A stretch of 11,222 nt of DNA from Chloroflexota bacterium (GTDB lineage: Bacteria > Chloroflexota > Anaerolineae > B4-G1 > SLSP01). The translations under genes and the position numbers were made by a program. Under the pieces are notes generated by a model, which had not been told where the DNA came from, did not search any database, and saw nothing but the letters and a program-made list of their open reading frames with translations. The stretch lies in contig JAKJAE010000065.1 of NCBI GenBank assembly GCA_022707665.1, forward strand, positions 1-11,222, read 5' to 3'. Of the stretch, positions 7,501 to 11,222 are shown piece by piece (positions within the stretch are counted from its first letter, which is position 1; each line of letters opens with the position of its first letter).

Positions 7501-9700
7501 CGATATCGCCGAGCTCAACGCGGTCAACATGCGCAATGTGCCCCCCACGCCGGCCAACTACGCCCAACGCAGTGGGCGTGCTGGCCGGCAAGGGCAACCG
7601 GCCCTGGTCTTCACCTATTGCACGATCGGCAGCCCCCACGACCAGTACTACTTCAAGCGCCCGAGCCTGATGGTCTCGGGGGCCGTGAGCCCGCCGCGCA
7701 TCGATCTCACCAATGAGGACCTCATCCGCAGCCATGTCCAGGCGATCTGGCTCGCCCAATCGGGCTTGAGCCTCGGGCGGTCGCTCAAAGATCTCCTGGA
7801 TCTGACAAAGGAACCCGATCTTCCGTGCATCGATGCCGTGCAGGAAGCGCTCTCCAACGTGCACACGCGCGTTCGGGCCAGGGCACGGGCCCAAGCCATC
7901 CTGAGCGACATCGAGCACGAACTGGCAGGTGCCGATTGGTGGAACGAGAGGTGGTTGGACGGTGTGCTTGGGCAAGTCGATCTGGAGTTCAACCGCGCCT
8001 GCGGGCGCTGGCGCGACCTCTACCGCGCCGCCAAGAACCAGCTCGAGGTGCAGCACGCCATCATCCGCGACGCGAGCCGCACCACCCAGGACAAGCGCCA
8101 GGCCCAGCGCCTCTACCAGGAGGCCCAGAGCCAGCTCGAGCTCCTCACGGAGGCCGAGAACATCATCCAGTCTGACTTCTACTCCTACCGCTACTTCGCC
8201 AGTGAGGGCTTCCTGCCGGGCTATAGCTTCCCGCGGCTGCCCCTCTCGGCTTACATCCCGGCGCGTCGCATCCGCAGCCAGCACGATGAGTTCCTCTCGC
8301 GGCCCCGGTTCCTGGCGATTTCCGAGTTTGGCCCACGCTCCATCGTCTACCACGAGGGCTCCCGCTATGAGATCAACCGGGTGAACCTTCCCGTGTCGGA
8401 GACCGGCGAGGGCCTGGCCACCACACGCGCCAAACAGTGCATCGCCTGTGGCTACCTGCACCCGATCACGAGCGGCGATGGCCTCGACCGCTGCGAGCGC
8501 TGCGGTGCCCTGCTCGAGGCCCCCCTCGACAACCTCTTCCGTCTGCAGAACGTCTCCACCCGGCGCCGCGATCGCATCTCGTCTGACGAGGAGGAACGCT
8601 TCCGCCAGGGATTCGAGCTGCGGACCGCGATCCGTTTCGCCGACCACGGCGGCGTCACCTCAGCGCGTACGGCCCAGATCTGTCACGAGGGCGATATGAT
8701 CGGCACCCTTACCTATGGCCACGCGGCCACGCTCTGGCGGATCAACCTCGGCTGGCGCCGGCGTGCCAATCAGGACCAATTTGGCTTCATCCTCGATACC
8801 GAGCGAGGCTACTGGGCAAGCGAGAAGCAAGAAGGGACGCCATCCGACGATGACCCTCTATCGCCCCGCACGATGCGCGTGATTCCCTTTGTCGAAGATC
8901 GCAAGAACTGTCTGATCTTCGAACCGGCGGTGATGGAAGCCAAAGGCAGCATGGCCTCGCTGCAGGCAGCGCTCAAGAGCGCCATCCAGGTAGAGTTCCA
9001 ACTGGAGGACACCGAGCTTGCGGCTATGCCTCTGCCCGATATCGACAACCGGCGTGCCATCCTGCTCTATGAGTCGGCCGAGGGCGGAGCGGGCGTGCTC
9101 CGTCGCCTTGTCGACGACGACGGAGCCTTTGCCCGCGTCGCCGTGCAGGCGCTCCAGTTGTGCCACTTCGACCCGCGGACCGGCGAGGACCTTCGCCGCG
9201 CCCCCAATGCCAGAGAGGACTGCGAGGCCGCCTGCTACGATTGCCTGATGAGCTACACCAACCAGATCGACCATCCGTTCCTCGACCGGCAGGCGATCCG
9301 TGCCTATCTGATGCGCTGTAGCCGGTCCACGCTCGAGGCCTCGCCCCGGGTGGCCTCGCGGTCAGAGCACGTTGGACGCCTGTTGGCGCTCTGCCAGTCG
9401 GACCTGGAGCGCGAGTGGCTCGCCTTCCTGGGGGCGGGCAACTATCGCTTACCTACCCACGCACAGCGTCTCATCGAGGCCTGCCAGACACGGCCCGACT
9501 TCCTTTATGAAAGCGAACACGCGGCAATCTATGTCGATGGCCCGCATCACCGCTACCCGGAGCGGCAGGCGCGTGACCTGGCCCAGCAGGAGTGTATGGA
9601 GGACACCGGCTACACGGTGATCCGGTTCGCGCTTCAGGAGGACTGGGAGGGCATCATCAAGCGCTATCCCTCGATCTTCGGAGGGAGCACCCAACCATGA
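4511..9700 (+). CDS. SF2 helicase - DUF1998-type region - Vsr/DUF559-like nuclease fusion, DISARM-like
   Basis: This 1729-residue cytoplasmic protein begins at the ATG preceded by GAGGG 6 nt upstream. RecA lobe 1: HQ (95-96), Walker A GTGSGKS (114-120), [10 protein letters not shown] (146-155), DELH (232-235) and SAT (267-269). Lobe 2 seems split: [18 protein letters not shown] (630-647), then about 330 residues before [16 protein letters not shown] (990-1005) and QRSGRAGR (1019-1026). Two CxxC pairs (C464/C467, C576/C579) may form one zinc site. Residues 1165-1220 are strongly helical and possibly coiled-coil. A DUF1998-type part follows with C1310/C1313, C1328/C1331 and the signature [15 protein letters not shown] (1571-1585). 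Residues 1630-1729 carry DLEREWL, PDF (D1663) and VDGPHH (D1676), the pattern of Vsr/DUF559 PD-(D/E)XK nucleases. In DISARM, helicase DrmA and DUF1998 protein DrmB are separate; here both are fused. A role in anti-phage defence is inference; DNA repair by an MrfA-like helicase is the alternative. Confidence 0.85.
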   Translation: MDVFDLRNALIADYASYIRSFIQIRDARIRAYVDQALDQGLLWPDPLIQLNPSFEPGSWVDDLCDEGLLHPACRWVFRRKAHAQDRGQPLRLHRHQEDAIRTARAGHNYVLTTGTGSGKSLAYIIPIVDHVLRHGSGKGTQAIIVYPMNALANSQLGELEKFLKFGTDDGRGPVTFERYTGQENDEEKKRIMANPPDILLTNYVMLELILTRPDERKTLVNAAQGLRFLVLDELHTYRGRQGADVAMLVRRVREALNADAMQCVGTSATLAGQGSLEQQQAEVARVASTLFGAPVRPEHVIGETLRRATREAVATDASFLARLRASIQSPALPTDYDAFVAHPLASWVESTLGLSADTSSGRLVRAHPRSLTGEGGAGHDLSALTGLPESDCIGALQATLMAGYDAENPQTKFPAFAFRLHQFISRGDTVYASLEPEGRRHVTVHGQMFVPGERDKVLLPLAFCRECGQEYYVVRAAKDPETKADRYIARDLGEVRGSEGGEPGFLYLSEADPWPEDSREALDRLPEDWLEEQNGQLVIKRSQRKNLPIVRRVAPNGVAGPSGQTVTFLQAPFRFCLHCGVSYDARQSSDFGKLTQLSSGGRSTDTTILGLSLIQKLKNDETLRPEARKLLSFTDNRQDASLQAGHFNDFVEITLLRSALYRAAEAAGDAGITHDVLTIKVFESLALPIEVYASDPEVRFAQRAETDRALREVLGYRLYRDLRRGWRITSPNLEQCGLLRIDYVSLDELCAAQDVWQHTHAALASATPETRMRIARVLLDYMRRELAIKVTYLDQANQESIKQLSSQRLVAPWALDENEDFHHAAILFPRPQMAHEDEYRGNRFLSPRGGFGLFLRRTTTFPDYHERLTIPETEALIDQILDGLRIAGLVERVVDARNDPGGKPGFQLLASGMIWRAGDGTTAFHDPIRVPRMPEQGGKTNPFFVDFYRSVGRKVLGIEAREHTAQVPAAEREDREARFRKATLPILFCSPTMELGVDIAELNAVNMRNVPPTPANYAQRSGRAGRQGQPALVFTYCTIGSPHDQYYFKRPSLMVSGAVSPPRIDLTNEDLIRSHVQAIWLAQSGLSLGRSLKDLLDLTKEPDLPCIDAVQEALSNVHTRVRARARAQAILSDIEHELAGADWWNERWLDGVLGQVDLEFNRACGRWRDLYRAAKNQLEVQHAIIRDASRTTQDKRQAQRLYQEAQSQLELLTEAENIIQSDFYSYRYFASEGFLPGYSFPRLPLSAYIPARRIRSQHDEFLSRPRFLAISEFGPRSIVYHEGSRYEINRVNLPVSETGEGLATTRAKQCIACGYLHPITSGDGLDRCERCGALLEAPLDNLFRLQNVSTRRRDRISSDEEERFRQGFELRTAIRFADHGGVTSARTAQICHEGDMIGTLTYGHAATLWRINLGWRRRANQDQFGFILDTERGYWASEKQEGTPSDDDPLSPRTMRVIPFVEDRKNCLIFEPAVMEAKGSMASLQAALKSAIQVEFQLEDTELAAMPLPDIDNRRAILLYESAEGGAGVLRRLVDDDGAFARVAVQALQLCHFDPRTGEDLRRAPNAREDCEAACYDCLMSYTNQIDHPFLDRQAIRAYLMRCSRSTLEASPRVASRSEHVGRLLALCQSDLEREWLAFLGAGNYRLPTHAQRLIEACQTRPDFLYESEHAAIYVDGPHHRYPERQARDLAQQECMEDTGYTVIRFALQEDWEGIIKRYPSIFGGSTQP
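9680..9684 (+). promoter_or_regulatory. Shine-Dalgarno GGAGG before the second operon gene
   Basis: GGAGG lies inside the end of the helicase gene, 12 nt before the ATG at 9697. The spacing is long, so reinitiation at the ATGA overlap (ATG 9697-9699, TGA 9698-9700) may contribute as much as direct ribosome binding. Confidence 0.5.
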
Positions 9701-11222
9701 CCTACGCCGTCGGTTCCCTGGTGAAAGCGCGCGGGCGCGAATGGGTGGTCCTCCCCGATTCTTCCGCCGATCTGCTCGTCCTGAGGCCGCTCGGCGGCTC
9801 CGATGACGAGATCACGGGCGTCTACCTGCCCCTTGAGCCGGTGTCCCCGGCGACCTTTGACCTGCCCGACCCGGCCCACGTGGGCGATTACCGTTCGGCG
9901 CGCCTGTTGCGCGATGCCGTCCGCCTGGGGTTCCGCTCCAGTGCCGGCCCGTTCCGCTCCTTTGCCCGGCTCGGCGTCGAGCCGCGGCCTTACCAACTGG
10001 TCCCGCTCCTGATGGCGCTCAAACTCGACCCCGTGCGCTTGCTTCTGGCTGACGACGTGGGCATCGGCAAGACTATCGAGGCCGGCCTGATCGCGCGCGA
10101 GTTGCTCGACCGTGGCGACATCGAGCGCCTGGCGGTGCTCTGTCCCCCGCCGCTTGCCGAGCAGTGGCAGACCGAGCTGCGCGACAAGTTCCACATCGAG
10201 GGCGAGCTCGTGCTGCCCTCCACCGCCGCCCGGCTGGAGCGCGACCTGTCCATCGGCGAGTCGCTCTTCGAGCGCTACCCCTATGTCATTGTCTCGCTCG
10301 ACTACATTAAGTCCGACCGACGCCGCGAGGAGTTCCGCCGCGCCTGTCCCGAGTTCGTGATCGTCGACGAGGCCCATACCTGCGCCTTCGGTGCCGAGCG
10401 GGGCGGGCGTCACCAACGCCACGAGTTGATCCGCAGCCTCGCCCAGGACCCCGATCGGCACATGGTCCTCGTCACCGCCACCCCCCACAGTGGCAAGGAG
10501 CATGCCTTCCGCTCGCTTCTCGCCTTCCTGGATCCGGACTTTGCTGAGCTGCCCGAGGACCTGACCGGCGAGGCCAACCTCCGCCACCGGCGGCGCCTGG
10601 CCCAGCACTTCATTCAGCGACGCCGGGCCGACATTCGCACCTACCTCGACGCGGACACCCCTTTCCCCGCACGGGAGGACCGCGAGGAGAGCTACAAGCT
10701 GAGCCCTGACTACCGGCGGCTCTTCGACCGGGTGCTGGCCTATGCCCGTGAGTCGGTGCTCGACAAGACAGGTGGGGCTTTCCATCAGCGCGTCCGCTGG
10801 TGGTCCGCGCTGGCGTTGCTGCGCTCGCTCGCCTCGAGCCCCGCCGCCGCTGCGGCAACGCTGCGCAACCGCGCCGCGCCCGCCGAGGCCGAAACTGAGG
10901 AAGAGGTCGACGAGATTGGGCGCCGCACGATCCTCGACCTGGTCGTTGACGAGGCCGCCGACGGCTCCGACGTCACCCCGGGCTCCGACCCGGGCGATGG
11001 AGAGGACGAGGGCCAGAGCAACCGCCGCCGACTCCTGGAGATGGCGCGCATGGCCAACAGCCTTACCGGCGCGAAGGACGAGAAGCTGACGAAGGCCGTG
11101 GCCCTCATCAAGGGACTGCTCGATGACGGCTTCCACCCGATTGTCTTCTGCCGCTTCATCCCCACGGCGGACTATGTTGCCGCCGAGCTGCGCGCCCGCC
11201 TGCCCAGAGGCGTGGAGGTCGT
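9697..11222 (+). CDS. SNF2-family ATPase, DrmD-like (3' end beyond window)
   Basis: The frame is open to the window edge, giving 508 residues of a longer protein. Residues 1-50 ([18 protein letters not shown]) look like a small beta domain. Helicase landmarks follow: PYQL (98-101), Walker A DDVGIGKT (119-126, K125), DEAH (224-227), motif III TATPHSG (260-266), and the start of the second lobe at HPIVFCRF (480-487). An acidic, low-complexity stretch (about 395-440) separates the lobes. The N-terminal domain and the [20 protein letters not shown] block resemble the SNF2-like protein DrmD of class 1 DISARM, as remembered. The gene overlaps the helicase-nuclease gene by 4 nt and is surely co-transcribed and translationally coupled, implying that the two ATPases act in one process. 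SNF2 proteins use ATP to translocate on duplex DNA or remodel protein-DNA complexes, usually without strand separation. The missing C-terminal part should hold motifs V and VI. Confidence 0.88.
   Translation, partial: MTYAVGSLVKARGREWVVLPDSSADLLVLRPLGGSDDEITGVYLPLEPVSPATFDLPDPAHVGDYRSARLLRDAVRLGFRSSAGPFRSFARLGVEPRPYQLVPLLMALKLDPVRLLLADDVGIGKTIEAGLIARELLDRGDIERLAVLCPPPLAEQWQTELRDKFHIEGELVLPSTAARLERDLSIGESLFERYPYVIVSLDYIKSDRRREEFRRACPEFVIVDEAHTCAFGAERGGRHQRHELIRSLAQDPDRHMVLVTATPHSGKEHAFRSLLAFLDPDFAELPEDLTGEANLRHRRRLAQHFIQRRRADIRTYLDADTPFPAREDREESYKLSPDYRRLFDRVLAYARESVLDKTGGAFHQRVRWWSALALLRSLASSPAAAAATLRNRAAPAEAETEEEVDEIGRRTILDLVVDEAADGSDVTPGSDPGDGEDEGQSNRRRLLEMARMANSLTGAKDEKLTKAVALIKGLLDDGFHPIVFCRFIPTADYVAAELRARLPRGVEV

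Noticed and set aside
6431-8647. 738-codon open frame antisense to the helicase gene
   Set aside because: Long antisense frames are usual opposite GC-rich genes. The translation shows no family motif, whereas the plus strand has a continuous run of helicase motifs.
9664-11136. 490-codon minus-strand open frame opposite the SNF2 gene
   Set aside because: It is a composition shadow. The plus strand carries Walker A, DEAH and TATPH in order and is coupled by ATGA to the preceding gene.

Overview
The window is GC-rich bacterial DNA with codon use typical of high-GC genomes and no RNA genes or CRISPR array. The lineage cannot be fixed from this sequence alone. My best guess is Chloroflexota or a similarly GC-rich soil or sediment lineage. 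It rests on the recalled resemblance of the transposase remnant, with its GTAGGGGC-type hairpins, to elements I associate with that phylum, so it is an inference.

Left part (1-2764): three tandem copies of a 105-bp unit, each holding two perfect hairpins, lie just upstream of a 704-residue cytoplasmic TIM-barrel protein related to glycoside hydrolases (387-2501, +; DUF6259-like). A diverged version of the same composite palindrome (2519-2686) lies just downstream. The gene is thus bracketed by one REP/BIME-like repeat family, and its hairpin arms differ between the two sites by paired, compensatory changes.

Middle part (2765-4510): on the minus strand, convergent with the hydrolase gene, is a complete ada gene (DNA alkylation damage sensor and O6-alkylguanine methyltransferase). 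It has all four zinc-site cysteines, the PCHRVV active site and a recognisable Ada operator. Behind it lies the decayed 3' half of a Y1/RAYT (IS200-like) transposase, truncated at its 5' end and frameshifted, with a palindromic repeat inside its coding sequence. A stretch of about 170 bp with no recognisable gene follows, then a good sigma70-type promoter.

Right part (4511-11222): that promoter should drive an operon of two very large DNA-processing ATPases. The first (1729 aa) is a superfamily 2 DEAD/DEAH-like helicase fused to zinc-cysteine segments, a DUF1998-type region and a C-terminal Vsr/DUF559-like PD-(D/E)XK nuclease. The second overlaps it by ATGA and is a SNF2-type ATPase resembling DrmD of the DISARM anti-phage system; it runs off the window end. 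Together they look like a compact DISARM-like defence module in which DrmA- and DrmB-like functions and a nuclease are merged into one polypeptide. This is the strongest candidate for an undescribed system here. Whether a methyltransferase accompanies it lies beyond the right edge.
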